This document shows positions 25,342 to 34,993 of a stretch of DNA of 64,000 nucleotides, in pieces (position 1 is the stretch's first letter; every line of letters starts with the position of its first letter). The position numbers and the translations under genes were made by a program. The notes under the pieces are model-generated. The model did no database searches and had not been told where the DNA came from. It saw only the letters and a program-made list of their open reading frames with translations. This DNA comes from Bacteroidia bacterium (GTDB lineage: Bacteria > Bacteroidota > Bacteroidia > J057 > JADKCL01), in contig JACJYV010000008.1 of NCBI GenBank assembly GCA_020635905.1, forward strand, positions 62,001 to 126,000, written 5' to 3'.

Positions 25342-26742
25342 ATGTTTAAACCCCTTTCCGCGGAATTACTCACTGAATTCCGGGCCCTGATCGGCCCCGA
25401 ATATGTCCTGACCACGGCCGAAGAAACCGAGCCCTGGACCCACGACTATACGGAAGATCTGCGCTTCCAGCCTGAAGTGGTGCTCAAACCTGCAAATGCC
25501 GCAGACATTTCTGCCATTTTACGCCTGTGCAACGAGGCAGGGGTGCCCGTCACCGCGGCCGGCGGCCGCACGGGACTGAGCGGCGGCATGCTGGCGGTCC
25601 ACGGAGGGGTGATCCTGGCCATGGACCGCCTGAACAAAATCCTGGAGATCGACGAGCGCAACCTTCAGGCTAGCGTGGAGCCCGCAGTGATCACCCAGGT
25701 TTTTCAGGATGCAGTAGCCGAAAAAGGCCTCCTTTACCCCGTTGACCCGGCCAGCCGTGGATCGTGCTTTATCGGGGGCAATCTGGCAGAATCGTCGGGA
25801 GGCATGCGGGCCCTCAAATATGGCACCACCCGCGACTATGTGCTGGATCTGGAAGTTGTTTTGCCTTCAGGCGAAATCATCCATACAGGAGCCCGAACCC
25901 TTAAAAATGCGACCGGCTACGATCTGACCCGCCTCATGGTGGGCAGCGAAGGCACCCTGGGCATCATCACCAAAGGGACTTTCAAACTGGTACCTCAACC
26001 CGCCTTTCGCAAGCTCATGCTGGCGCCATTTCCCAAAGGTGAAATGGCCTGCGAAGCTGTTTCAGCCATTTTCAGGGCCGGGGTCATTCCCTCCGCCCTG
26101 GAATTCATGGAAAAGGATGCCATTGATTTTGCCCAAAACTACCTCAAAGAATTCCCTTTTGATACCAGCAGCGTGGAGGCCCACCTGCTGATCGAGGTGG
26201 ACGGACAAGACGAAATGGGCGTCATGGGACAGGCTGAAAAGGTTTTTGCGGTGTTGGAAGGATTCGAATGCGGGGAAATCCTGTTTGCAGACTCGCCTGA
26301 GGAACAGGCCCGCCTGTGGCGGATTCGGCGTACCATTGGCGAAGCCACCCGCGCCGGAAATGTGATCAAAGAGGAAGATACCTGTGTGCCCCGGGCCGAA
26401 CTGGCCTCACTCTGGAAATGTGTGAAGGAAACTGGCAAAAAATATGGCCTGCAGGCCTTTTGCTTTGGTCACGCTGGCGATGGAAATCTCCATGTGCACA
26501 TTCTCCGTCCGAAGGACGGAGGGCAGGTCTGGGAAGAAATTGCCCGCAAGGCAGTGCGTGAGATATTCGCCTACACCATCCAACTGGGAGGCACTCTTTC
26601 AGGTGAACATGGCATCGGGTGGGTGCAGAAGGAATTCATGGATATTCCCTTCTCTCCCATTGAGCTGGAACTGATGAAAGGGATCAAAAAGGTATTTGAT
26701 CCCAAAGGAATCCTGAATCCGGGAAAAATGTTTCCCGCCTGA
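25342..26742 (+). CDS. FAD-linked oxidase, GlcD / D-lactate dehydrogenase family
   Basis: 466 residues. The N-terminal FAD-binding_4 domain (about 40-180) shows AAGGRTGLSGG, GLLYPVDPASRGSCFIGGNLAESSGG and GSEGTLGIITK; the C-terminal FAD-oxidase_C domain follows, ending ELMKGIKKVFDPKGILNPGK. HAGDGNLH and GEHGIG carry the catalytic and metal-binding histidines. Enzymes of this group oxidise D-2-hydroxy acids such as glycolate or D-lactate and pass electrons to a partner Fe-S protein or cytochrome. No partner subunit genes lie nearby, so the substrate stays open. A TAATTTTA box is found just before the ATG. Confidence 0.9.
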   Translation: MFKPLSAELLTEFRALIGPEYVLTTAEETEPWTHDYTEDLRFQPEVVLKPANAADISAILRLCNEAGVPVTAAGGRTGLSGGMLAVHGGVILAMDRLNKILEIDERNLQASVEPAVITQVFQDAVAEKGLLYPVDPASRGSCFIGGNLAESSGGMRALKYGTTRDYVLDLEVVLPSGEIIHTGARTLKNATGYDLTRLMVGSEGTLGIITKGTFKLVPQPAFRKLMLAPFPKGEMACEAVSAIFRAGVIPSALEFMEKDAIDFAQNYLKEFPFDTSSVEAHLLIEVDGQDEMGVMGQAEKVFAVLEGFECGEILFADSPEEQARLWRIRRTIGEATRAGNVIKEEDTCVPRAELASLWKCVKETGKKYGLQAFCFGHAGDGNLHVHILRPKDGGQVWEEIARKAVREIFAYTIQLGGTLSGEHGIGWVQKEFMDIPFSPIELELMKGIKKVFDPKGILNPGKMFPA

Positions 26743-27858
26743 TTAACGGGGACCGTGCATTTCCACTCCCTGATCTGGGGTGGGCGCATCTTCTGGATCA
26801 TGGTCGTGAGCCACATGCTCGGGTTGCAGGCCGGCATGCAATTCCTGGTAAGCCGTCAGGCGTTGGGCCACATTTTTGCGCACATCCAGCCAAAACAGGT
26901 TAAAATCAGCTACATGGTAATTTTTCATGGTCAGGAACATCTTCTGGGGAATGTCTGGCTTGTGCACCCAAAGGTAGCCGTTGTCCTCATTTTCCTGAGC
27001 ATCGCAGACTTTGTTGTAAATCTTATTATACTTATAAAAAACCATACCCTTCGAGCAGGGCTGAGAACCGTAGCTTCCGTCAGATTTCCAGCTGAGGGGA
27101 TTCGTGCAGATGGCGCCCTTGTAGTAATGAGCCATTTCAGGAATGTAACCCCACAAAAAGGTATTCCAGGTACAAACCGCTCCCACCTGGCTGGCCGAAT
27201 CTGAGGCCTCCAGGCTATTGAAATAGTCTTTCTGAATGGGCCAGCCGGGCAAATAGGCAGCTACCAGCTGATCCTGAAGGGGTTTTCCATCAAAAAACTC
27301 CTTCAGCAGCATTTTCCCGTGGAAAGAGCCCTGGGAATGTCCTGCAATCACAATGGGACGGCCTTTATTTTCATGGGCAAGGTAATATTCAAAAGCAGCT
27401 TTCACATCACTGTAGGCAGTCAGAAGGGATTTTCTTTTGGAAGCAGAGTCTGCACAGAAAAATCCTCCGTAGGTCATCTGACGATACCTTGGGGCAAAAA
27501 TCCGACAGCTGCCATTGAAAATTGAAGCCTGGTGCTTGATGGGCCGGGTTTCCACCCGTTCATTCTGAATAGAATCATTGAGGGGAGAGATCCAGTAATC
27601 CAGACTGTTGAACATGGTGGGATAGATGAAAAACAGGTCTGCTTCCGCTGTTTCCTGGCGATCCTTGAGGGTATCCACGGGCACGGTGTCAGCCCAATCC
27701 TTCTGATTGGGGTGAGCCACCCACATAAACGGATCAGAATAATCACCCGCAGCAGGCACTTCTACCTGGTCAAAAGGGAGTGCAGGATGGTTTTCGGGGT
27801 ATTCCCCACAGGCGAAGAGACCGAGCGCAAGCAGAATAAATAAATAAACCCTTTGCAT
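26743..27858 (-). CDS. DUF3089 alpha/beta-hydrolase lipoprotein
   Basis: 371 residues. The signal LFILLALGLFAC has a lipobox with Cys17. DLFFIYPTMF, the RIFAPRYRQ segment and AGHSQGSFHG (nucleophile Ser175) are the marks of the DUF3089 alpha/beta hydrolase family, of unknown substrate. The tail has a His/Asp-rich run (HVAHDHDPEDAP). Envelope location is likely. Its stop directly abuts the stop of the convergent FAD oxidase gene. Confidence 0.87.
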   Translation of the reverse strand: MQRVYLFILLALGLFACGEYPENHPALPFDQVEVPAAGDYSDPFMWVAHPNQKDWADTVPVDTLKDRQETAEADLFFIYPTMFNSLDYWISPLNDSIQNERVETRPIKHQASIFNGSCRIFAPRYRQMTYGGFFCADSASKRKSLLTAYSDVKAAFEYYLAHENKGRPIVIAGHSQGSFHGKMLLKEFFDGKPLQDQLVAAYLPGWPIQKDYFNSLEASDSASQVGAVCTWNTFLWGYIPEMAHYYKGAICTNPLSWKSDGSYGSQPCSKGMVFYKYNKIYNKVCDAQENEDNGYLWVHKPDIPQKMFLTMKNYHVADFNLFWLDVRKNVAQRLTAYQELHAGLQPEHVAHDHDPEDAPTPDQGVEMHGPR

Positions 27859-28189
27859 TGGTTAGCAATTGTTGGAAGTTAAAAAATGTAGAGTGGTGGC
27901 AGGTTTGAAAACTTACTTACAAAGGTAGAAAAATATTATTATGCATGCATCCTAATTCCAAAAAAATATATTTCTGATTTCGAATTTAATTTTTGTTGAA
28001 TAAGCTGATTGGCCAGAATGGAAACCAAGGCAGGCCCAGCTGAAAAAAGCGGGGCAGATGAGCATTTCTGGACCAGGTCCAAAGGAGGAATTCTCTGTCT
28101 GCTCATTGCCAATTGAACCAGGTCCAACGCAGAGATTTGAAGTAGTTCCAATTGTTGCACTGCTATTATCCAAAACCCTGTTCCCAGGA

Positions 28190-28435
28190 ACAGGCAGGAA
28201 GCCCCTGCGGGGCGACAAATCAGTAGCCCGGGGCAAAAGCCCCGGGTTAACCGCAAGCGGATTGGGGAGCCCCAGCGGGGCGGCACAACCGAATGAGCAC
28301 TCCACAATCCAGGTCAGGTTCCGCCCCGAAGGGGCTCTGTCCACGATGCGGCATTTGTCCGGGGCTCACGCCCCGGGCTACATAGGTGACGTCCCTATGG
28401 GACTACTTTTGAACCCTTAGGGTTCGGATAAAAGC
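28190..28435. repeat. Cluster of GC-rich intergenic hairpins
   Basis: Within the ~1-kb gene-free stretch 27859-28889, about eight short inverted repeats follow each other, among them GCCCCTGCGGGGC, CCCGGGGC..GCCCCGGG (twice), GCCCCAGCGGGGC, CCCCGAAGGGGC, GTCCCTATGGGAC and AACCCTTAGGGTT. They resemble dispersed REP-like palindromes of Bacteroidota genomes. The remaining parts of 27859-28189 hold nothing I recognise. Confidence 0.7.
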
Positions 28436-28438
28436 CAA

Positions 28439-28889
28439 CCTGGACCGCGAAAAACAAAGAAGACCAAGGCGGACGCAGGTAAAGAAAACGCAGTTTATTT
28501 TGCGGAATGAGCATTTCAAAAATTTATCCAACTCATAGAATCAAAACTTTTTAATTGTTATCTGCTCATTGCCAATTGTCTATTGAACCAGGTCCAACGC
28601 CGAGATTCGAAGTTTTCCTTCGAATCCACAGAATTCCAGGGACCGTGAAAAACAAAGAAGATCAAGGCGAACGCAGGTTCAGAAAGCGCAGTTTACTTTG
28701 GTAATGAGCATTTCTGATCCAATCCCAACACCGAGATTCGAAGTTTATCCTTCGAATCAACATTGTTCCAGGGACCGTGAAAAACAAAGAAGATCAAGGC
28801 GGACGCAGGTTCAGAAAGCGCAGTTTACTTTGGTAAATGAGCATTTCTGAACCAAGTCCAACGCAGAGATTCGAAGTTTTTCGCGGTCC
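28439..28889. repeat. Tandem non-coding repeat, about 132-base unit
   Basis: A unit containing 'aacaaagaagatcaaggcg', 'agaaagcgcagtttacttt', 'tgagcatttctga' and 'gagattcgaagtt' occurs three times in direct order, starting at about 28439 (interrupted by an insert), 28636 and 28768. Loose partial pieces occur at 28066-28140. The last copy runs up to the stop codon of the outer-membrane protein gene. Confidence 0.75.
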
Positions 28890-29546
28890 CTATTTGTAGC
28901 GTTCCCAAAGAATATTAAACCCCAAAACCAACCCCGTATTATAATAATGGCCATTCTTTCGCCCTGTCTCAAAATAAGGCGAACCATCAGCCTTGGTCGC
29001 ATGCGGATTTTCAGGATTGATCAATCCCACATCAAAACGAAACCCGTAAGTGATATAAAAGGCTTCGCTCAGCTTGTGATTCATTTCAAAGCCGCCTGCA
29101 ATTTCGGGCACCACCCGCTTATAGGGATTTCCATTGGGCTGCGAACCTGTAAACAGGCCAATCTGGGGACCTACCTGGGTCTTCAGCACCACTTTGGAAT
29201 TGATGTCATAAGTGTAGCGCCAAAAGAGCGGGATTTTGAGAAAAGGGACATGGGTGCGCACTGGTGGGCAGGGCTGAGGAGCCGAATGACAGGGTAAAAC
29301 CTGCTCTATTCCCTGCTGATATACGAATAACAGGCCCGACTCAAAGCCGTGGGCGCGGTTGAATTTATAGGCCAGCGAAACTCCCACCCCAAGTGAACCA
29401 ATTTCGACCGGGCCATTGGCATCCCACCAGGATTTGAGCGGAAATACGTAAATGCCGGGCTCAATTTTGTAAGCACGATACTTGTACTGACTAAAAGCAG
29501 AGACAGCAATCAGAAAAAAAAGTATGGTAAAAAAGGCCTGGCGCAT
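28890..29546 (-). CDS. Outer-membrane beta-barrel protein
   Basis: 218 residues with a signal peptide ending SAFSQ. Alternating aromatic strands (YKYRAYKIEPGIYVFPL, GVGVSLAYKF, GFESGLLFVYQQG, IPLFWRYTYD, VGPQIGLFTG, GGFEMNHKLS, ITYGFRFDVGL) and the end GLVLGFNILWERYK fit an eight-stranded barrel of the PorT/OmpW-like 'outer membrane beta-barrel' group common in Bacteroidota. A short loop has two cysteines (CHSAPQPC). It stands alone; function unknown. Confidence 0.82.
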   Translation of the reverse strand: MRQAFFTILFFLIAVSAFSQYKYRAYKIEPGIYVFPLKSWWDANGPVEIGSLGVGVSLAYKFNRAHGFESGLLFVYQQGIEQVLPCHSAPQPCPPVRTHVPFLKIPLFWRYTYDINSKVVLKTQVGPQIGLFTGSQPNGNPYKRVVPEIAGGFEMNHKLSEAFYITYGFRFDVGLINPENPHATKADGSPYFETGRKNGHYYNTGLVLGFNILWERYK

Positions 29547-29722
29547 ATTTGATTAGTTGCATCAGAAATCGGGATAATCAATCCTTATTCCACGAAAAAT
29601 GCATGTAATTCCAGAATTTGCCTGAATAAAATTCAATTCCGCACCCTTTTCCCGCATCAGCCACAGCCACGGGTGCGCTCAACCAGCATAACAAAGTTAG
29701 GCAATTCCGCCCATTTATGAAA

Positions 29723-30781
29723 TCAAAATCCGCTCCATTCTGAGCCCGGCACCTCATCGACCACCTGCCAGCCATAGGCAGAAGAGGGCGTTTGAAAGCC
29801 CGGCTTTGCATTCCCAGAAACAACTTTTTCTACCAGAATCAGCGCCGCATCTGCCGTAAACTCATATCCCTGACTGGTCTTCAATCTGCCCGAAAACGAC
29901 TCTCCCACCCCATTCCTAACCTCACCCCAGATCAGGGTTTTGCCCGTTTTCAGGGCTTCCTCAGACGGCCCTGCGGGCCTTTTCTCAATTTGCTTTTTCA
30001 GAAATTCCTGCACAGCCTGCGACTTAAATATCCCCCAAAATGGCCTTCCCACGGTTGAAAAGAAGCGCATCCCCCCTGAAAGATAGGTGTAGGCAATGAT
30101 GTTGGGGATGCCGGTCGAGTGAAAGGCAGTTGAGACGTCGCCCCAGGGAATGGCGCTCATGGTGACGGGCCCCCGACCAAAATCAATTTTGCGGGTCAGG
30201 CTGGCGGCTGGCAATTGTACCAGCTTTCCTTCCCGCCTGATCATGGCCCCTGTTTGCAGACCCTCCACCATCGTTTTGGCCGTTCCGTGACTCATGCCGC
30301 CGCCCAGGGACAAAAAAGCCAGTTCCAGATGAGTGGCCGAAGGCATCACCTCCTTCAGGCGGGCCGCCATGCAATCTGTGGGTACCACGTCAAAACCTGC
30401 CCCGGGCAGTAGCATCACTCCCGCGGCCCGCGCCTTGGTATCCAGGCCTTTCAGGCCTTCAAACACCTCGATTTCACCTGTGATATCGAGATAGTGGGTG
30501 CGGGTATTGAGGCAGGCCGCGGCCATGGCCTGATAGGTATGGGCAAAAGGCCCGGCGCAATGCAAAACAGCCTCCACCCCCGAAAGAGCTTCTTCCAAAG
30601 CGAGGGAGTCAGTCACGGAAAAAGCCCTCCATTCCAGCCCCAGGGCCTCAGCCTGCGCCCGGACTTTGTCCGGGTTGCGACCTGCCAAAATGGGCTTCAA
30701 GCCCAGTTCCACTGCCTTTTGGGCAATCAATTGCCCGGTATAACCTGTACTTCCGTAAATGAGGAAATTTGCTGCGTCCAT
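29723..30781 (-). CDS. Saccharopine-dehydrogenase-like NAD(P)-binding oxidoreductase
   Basis: 352 residues. FLIYGSTGYTGQLIAQKA is a Rossmann GxTGxxG dinucleotide-binding loop; CAGPFAHTYQAMAAAC, HYLDITGE and GAGFDVVPTDC are conserved blocks of the saccharopine dehydrogenase / trans-acting enoyl reductase group. A hydrophobic C-terminal part follows. Substrate unknown; lysine degradation partners are not nearby. It is the last convincing gene before a short spacer to a broken gene on the same strand. Confidence 0.85.
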   Translation of the reverse strand: MDAANFLIYGSTGYTGQLIAQKAVELGLKPILAGRNPDKVRAQAEALGLEWRAFSVTDSLALEEALSGVEAVLHCAGPFAHTYQAMAAACLNTRTHYLDITGEIEVFEGLKGLDTKARAAGVMLLPGAGFDVVPTDCMAARLKEVMPSATHLELAFLSLGGGMSHGTAKTMVEGLQTGAMIRREGKLVQLPAASLTRKIDFGRGPVTMSAIPWGDVSTAFHSTGIPNIIAYTYLSGGMRFFSTVGRPFWGIFKSQAVQEFLKKQIEKRPAGPSEEALKTGKTLIWGEVRNGVGESFSGRLKTSQGYEFTADAALILVEKVVSGNAKPGFQTPSSAYGWQVVDEVPGSEWSGF

Positions 30782-30825
30782 GACCTGAAATTAGCCATTT
30801 TACCTGGCTTTGGAGCGAGATCAGG

Positions 30826-31428
30826 TCAATTTTCCGCCAAAGAGGCTTGTAATTGCTCCTGAATGGCCTTCACATAAGGAATCACAAACCAGCCTCCCAA
30901 CTGAATAAAATAAATGGAATCCCCCTGCCGCCACCAGGTAACAGGCGATTTGTCCAGCTCTTCCCAATAGCCGGGCGCAAATCCTTTCATTTGATTTTCA
31001 ATTTCCAGGGCGCCTTCCGTGGAAATACATTTCCATTCCTGTAGCGTAAACCTCACATAAGTAGCTGAGCCTGGTGAAGTGGGCACGGTGGATTTCAGAA
31101 AGAATGACCTGATTCTGCGGATATTTTCATAAGCCACATTTCCCAAAGGAGGTCCTTCATAACCATTCGTTTTTCTGAATTCTGCAAATAATGCTGCCCT
31201 TTTGCTGATCCAGTTGTCTTAGGGCAGGACCCGGCAACCCAATGTGCCAGTTTCAGTATCCTGGCAGTTTAAAACCGGGCGAATGGTGTAATGCAGACTT
31301 TCGAGATTTTTGACCGCCTGGTAGAATCTGTCTGCCGACTGAGCCAGGACAGACGTTGCCCCCCAGAACCCAGGTAGAAGGATCATCAGAAACAGCTTTC
31401 TATGAAAATTACTCAAACCCACTATCAA
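30826..31428 (-). pseudogene. Secreted protein gene interrupted by one in-frame stop codon
   Basis: Two open stretches on the minus strand are in the same frame and separated only by a TAA at 31219-31221. The upstream part (31428-31222, 69 codons) encodes a signal peptide (FLMILLPGFWGATSVLAQ) and about 40 mature residues ending GCRVLP. The downstream part runs from 31218 to 30826 with no ATG near its beginning and reads DNWISKRAALFAEFRK... to the end QASLAEN. Joined, they make a coherent secreted protein of about 200 residues. No family recognised. The 5' end overlaps the stop of the upstream ADP-ribosylglycohydrolase gene, and the true start is a TTG, GTG or the internal ATG. A sequencing error is the alternative explanation. 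Confidence 0.65.
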
Positions 31429-32393
31429 TTCGCCACATAAAAAGCCTCAAGTCTTTCGGCCAGGTCCTGAATATCCTCCATGCGGGCCAGACTGGCCAGC
31501 CAGAAGTTGTCAATGGATTTCCAGCCATAAGCGATGCCTGCAAGGCCGCCCGTTATGGCGCCCGTGGTATCTGTATCGTGGCCGAGATTAATGCCGGGCA
31601 GCACGGCCGAAGCATAATCCTTGCTACGCAACATGCCCCAGCAGGCCGCCTGCAGGCTTTCCATCACATAGCCGCCCGAAAGAACCCTTTCAGCAGGAAT
31701 TTCCTCAAGGTTGGGGGGAAGAAAATCATGAAAAATGGACCGCTCGTAGGACGAAATGTCTTTTGCTTCAAAAAAGACATCCAAATCACTCAGACAGGTG
31801 ATATAGGCTTCCTGAATGGACTTTCCTGAAGCCAGGTAATGGGCAAATTGCAGGTAAAATGTACAGGCTATGCCTGCGCGGATGTGGGCATGGGTCAGGG
31901 CGGAAACCTGCCAGATGCGATCAAAATGGCCAAAAGGGGCCTCACCCCTGAACTCCAAAAGTAGCGGCAGAATCCGCATCAGAGAGCCATTTCCATTGGA
32001 GGATTCATCCTCATTACTACCCAGAAAAGCCAGTTCATCGTTTTTTCCTTCCTGAGACAGCCGCTGAAGTCTTCGTATGGCAGTAAAAGTGGTGTTGCCA
32101 ATGTCAAATACCGTCCCGTGGGGCGTCCACCAGGATTTATTGACCCACCAGATGAAATGATGGGCAATGTCGGCCAGGGAGCCGCCCTCCAGTTGTCCCT
32201 CAGCCTGGCAGAAAGCCAGGCTGCTGTCGTCCGACCAGGTACCTGCAGGCTGGTTGTGCGTGCCGTATCCCCGCATGGTGGTCAATGGACGTTTGGCGAT
32301 TTGCTCTGCGGTCAAAAATTCCACCGGGACGCCCAGCGCATCTCCCGTCGCGATTCCAAATAAAATGTCGTGGGCCAGTTCTTTTTTCATCAT
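31425..32393 (-). CDS. ADP-ribosylglycohydrolase family protein
   Basis: 322 residues, the usual size. The N-terminal GIATGDALGVPVEF, the GTWSDDSSLAF metal-binding block, and the C-terminal GHDTDTTGAITGGLAG block supply the paired acidic residues that hold two Mg ions in DraG/ARH enzymes. Family members remove ADP-ribose from proteins or small molecules, or act on related glycosides. It is the middle gene of a minus-strand run with a GH1 glycosidase upstream (29-base gap) and the broken secreted-protein gene downstream (overlap). No DraT partner is visible, so the substrate is open. Confidence 0.9.
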   Translation of the reverse strand: MMKKELAHDILFGIATGDALGVPVEFLTAEQIAKRPLTTMRGYGTHNQPAGTWSDDSSLAFCQAEGQLEGGSLADIAHHFIWWVNKSWWTPHGTVFDIGNTTFTAIRRLQRLSQEGKNDELAFLGSNEDESSNGNGSLMRILPLLLEFRGEAPFGHFDRIWQVSALTHAHIRAGIACTFYLQFAHYLASGKSIQEAYITCLSDLDVFFEAKDISSYERSIFHDFLPPNLEEIPAERVLSGGYVMESLQAACWGMLRSKDYASAVLPGINLGHDTDTTGAITGGLAGIAYGWKSIDNFWLASLARMEDIQDLAERLEAFYVAN

Positions 32394-32422
32394 CAGGTAA
32401 GTCGAACGAAATACAGGCAGGT

Positions 32423-33856
32423 TTATTTGCCCGCCAAAAAATCACGGTACCAGATTCCCGAATCCTTAACCGTCCGTTTCTGGGTTTCAAAATCCACATG
32501 CACCAGTCCAAAACGGGGTTTATAACCCTCTGCCCATTCAAAATTATCCATAAAACTCCACACGAAATAGCCGCCTACCCGCATGCCTTCCTGTTTGGCC
32601 CGCAAGACCTGCCCCAGATAATCCTGGATAAATTGAGTGCGTTTCGCATCGTGCACCTGGTCGCCCTCCACCTTGTCGGGAAATGCTGCCCCATTTTCCG
32701 TTACAATGATTTTCTTTACCCCGGGATAGGCATTAAACTTTTTCAACGTCTGGTAAATAGCCTCAGGATAAACTTCCCAGCCCATTTCAGTCAGTTCGTG
32801 GCCCCGCTTTTTGGGACTTTGCCGCAGGGCATGAATCACGGGTACGATGGGTACATGGCGAAACACCTCGCGTGAATAGGTTTGCAGCCCGATAAAATCA
32901 AAGTCAAATTTGAGTTTGTCCAGGTCGCCGGGCTGAATCACTTTGTCGATTTTCTTCTGCAGGTAAGGCAATTCCTCAAACGGATAACCCAAGCCCAGCG
33001 AAGGCTCAATAAAAATGCGGTTGAGCATTGCATCCAGCCTGCGGGCCGTCTTTTGCTGGCCGGGCTTGTCCTTGTAAGGGTCCACAAAAGAAACGGATTG
33101 GGTGGTACCCACATTCGCATTGCTGACATTGGCCCTTACGATGCGGCCTCCTTCTGCCTGAACCATGGAAGCATGGTGAGCCGCCGCAGTAAATTTGCCA
33201 AATCCCTTTTTGCCTGGCGCATGCCAGCCCAGCAGGTGGCCCAGCGAAACGAAAGCCATGGGCTCGTTGAGCACCATCCAGTTTTTGACCTTGTCGCCAT
33301 ACTCCCGGGTGACCAGATTGGCGTATTCACTGAACCAGCCAATGGATTCGCGGTTCATCCAGCCTCCCTTATCCTGCAGAGCCTGAGGCAAATCCCAGTG
33401 AAAAATCGTCACCCAGGGCTCCATACCCAGTTCCAAGGTCTTGTCAATGACTTTGTGGTAAAAATCAATCCCTTTGGGATTGACCTTACCTGTCCCCTCA
33501 GGCAAAATGCGGCTCCAGGACAGCGAAAACCTGTTATTGGGGATATTCAGGCGGGCCATCAGCTCCAGATCCTGCGGGTAACGGTGGTAAAAATCGCAGG
33601 CCACATCGCCCGTGTCTTTGCCTTTGATCTTGCCTTTGGTATGCGAAAAACGGTCCCAGATGGATTCTCCTTTGCCGTCTTCATTCCAGGCCCCCTCAAT
33701 CTGGTAGGCCGCCGTCGCGACGCCCCATTGCCAGTCAGGACCAAAGTCGGCGCGGGTGTAAGGGGAATTTTGCAAAGCGCTGTATAAGGTATTTGGCATC
33801 AGAAACAGGCCAGCGCCAGCTGCGCCTGCCGTTTTCAGGAAATTTCTTCTGTTCAT
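32423..33856 (-). CDS. Exported GH1 family beta-glucosidase
   Basis: 477 residues. MNRRNFLKTAGAAGAGLFL is a twin-arginine signal (RRNFLK). The GH1 fold is complete: WGVATAAYQIEGAW at the start, acid/base Glu198 in VLNEPM, nucleophile Glu387 in IVTENGA, and the aglycone/glycone wall WSFMDNFEWAEGY near the end. It should hydrolyse beta-linked glucosides or related disaccharides in the periplasm. Export by Tat is less common for GH1 enzymes than cytoplasmic location. It probably heads an operon with the ADP-ribosylglycohydrolase gene. A TATTTTTG box lies shortly upstream (33870-33877). Confidence 0.94.
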   Translation of the reverse strand: MNRRNFLKTAGAAGAGLFLMPNTLYSALQNSPYTRADFGPDWQWGVATAAYQIEGAWNEDGKGESIWDRFSHTKGKIKGKDTGDVACDFYHRYPQDLELMARLNIPNNRFSLSWSRILPEGTGKVNPKGIDFYHKVIDKTLELGMEPWVTIFHWDLPQALQDKGGWMNRESIGWFSEYANLVTREYGDKVKNWMVLNEPMAFVSLGHLLGWHAPGKKGFGKFTAAAHHASMVQAEGGRIVRANVSNANVGTTQSVSFVDPYKDKPGQQKTARRLDAMLNRIFIEPSLGLGYPFEELPYLQKKIDKVIQPGDLDKLKFDFDFIGLQTYSREVFRHVPIVPVIHALRQSPKKRGHELTEMGWEVYPEAIYQTLKKFNAYPGVKKIIVTENGAAFPDKVEGDQVHDAKRTQFIQDYLGQVLRAKQEGMRVGGYFVWSFMDNFEWAEGYKPRFGLVHVDFETQKRTVKDSGIWYRDFLAGK

Positions 33857-33899
33857 CAGGTGGAAATTACAAAAATATCCTGTTTGGTTGGACCCGAGA

Positions 33900-34421
33900 T
33901 TATCCGCGGGGAACGGGATTTAGGCTTTCCTGGTGAAATTTCTCGATCAGGCGAACCAGTTCATTGAAGTTCACCCTGGAGCCCGCCATCCTTTGTGTAA
34001 TTCTGATGGTCCCGCCTTTGTGGCGAATGGCAAGGGCCGGGTGGGTTCCGCGGGATAATTTTTCCAGGGATTTGACCTCAGAGAAACGAATCGCGATGAT
34101 TTTACGGGAAAGAGAGGAGCGCGGGATAATGATTTTGCGGCTGTTGATGATGATGGAAGGAGGTGAATTGCGCAGGCGAATGGCCAGAGCCACCAGCGCC
34201 ACGGCCAGGCCGAGGAAGACCAGGGCCAGGCCGCCATGGGCGGTGGAAGCCGATTTCCCGGTCAGGGAAATCCATTCACCCAGGGAAAAACGCGGGTGTC
34301 CCATACTCAACCTGAAGGCAAAAAAGGCTCCCACAAGACTAAAAAGCAAGATTACCATGAATATAATCGCCCAGCGAAAGCGATATTCAAAGCTCAGTTC
34401 ACTGTTATCAGCAGAGGTCAT
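33900..34421 (-). CDS. Small membrane protein, PH-like C-terminal half
   Basis: 173 residues with two transmembrane helices (about 15-37 and 63-82) and a C-terminal cytoplasmic part (SPPSIIINSRKIIIPRSSLS ... IRFSEVKSLEK ... LAIRHKGGTIRITQRM). The pattern of short strands ending in a helix (NELVRLIEKFHQESL) resembles bacterial PH-domain membrane proteins, but this is only a visual likeness. It follows the GH1 gene's upstream side on the same strand, 43 bases away; no functional link is evident. Confidence 0.7.
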   Translation of the reverse strand: MTSADNSELSFEYRFRWAIIFMVILLFSLVGAFFAFRLSMGHPRFSLGEWISLTGKSASTAHGGLALVFLGLAVALVALAIRLRNSPPSIIINSRKIIIPRSSLSRKIIAIRFSEVKSLEKLSRGTHPALAIRHKGGTIRITQRMAGSRVNFNELVRLIEKFHQESLNPVPRG

Positions 34422-34594
34422 CGGGAACGAATTTATTCAATCTGTATATATTTAATAAGGATAGTTATCCCTTCACCATCCAGAATTCAAGACGTTTTTT
34501 CTGAAATAAGGTTTTTAGGGGAGCGAAGTCAGGGAGAAAAATGAAGGAAAAGGGAACATTTTTCCATTTGAAAAAGGAAGGGGATCTTGAATAT

Positions 34595-34763
34595 GACCCA
34601 GTAGGGGTCAAACATTAATAGCTAAGTTGGTAAAAGAAAACCGACCCTGTAGGGGTCGAACAATACGCTGATGTTTTGCACGGGGTTGATTATGTTCGAC
34701 CCCAACGGGGTCGTGAATTGAGCAAACTGATTCAATCTATATGTGTTGGACCCCTACGGGGTC
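34595..34763. repeat. Four copies of a GACCCC-GGGGTC palindrome
   Basis: Fifteen-base inverted repeats of the form gaccc-n-ggggtc lie at 34595-34609, 34643-34657, 34698-34712 and 34749-34763, each with a different 3-4 base centre. The whole spacer 34422-34993 is otherwise without coding signs. They belong to the same general class as the hairpins at 28.2 kb. Confidence 0.75.
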
Positions 34764-34993
34764 ATCTTTTTCGGGTCCTGAACCCGAAAATGGATACTTT
34801 CCGGGAATTGTAAAGCCTCATCGTATTCCATAAAAACTCCCCCTAAGTTGACGCGCATGCGATTATTATCGGGATTGCCTGCCCCCTGACCTCCATACAT
34901 TGCAATCTCCCCACCCACAAAAAAAAAGCTCCCGGTCGCTACTATACTTCGCGCCGGGAACTGACAATTGAAGATGGTGGTTTCTTCGAAGGC

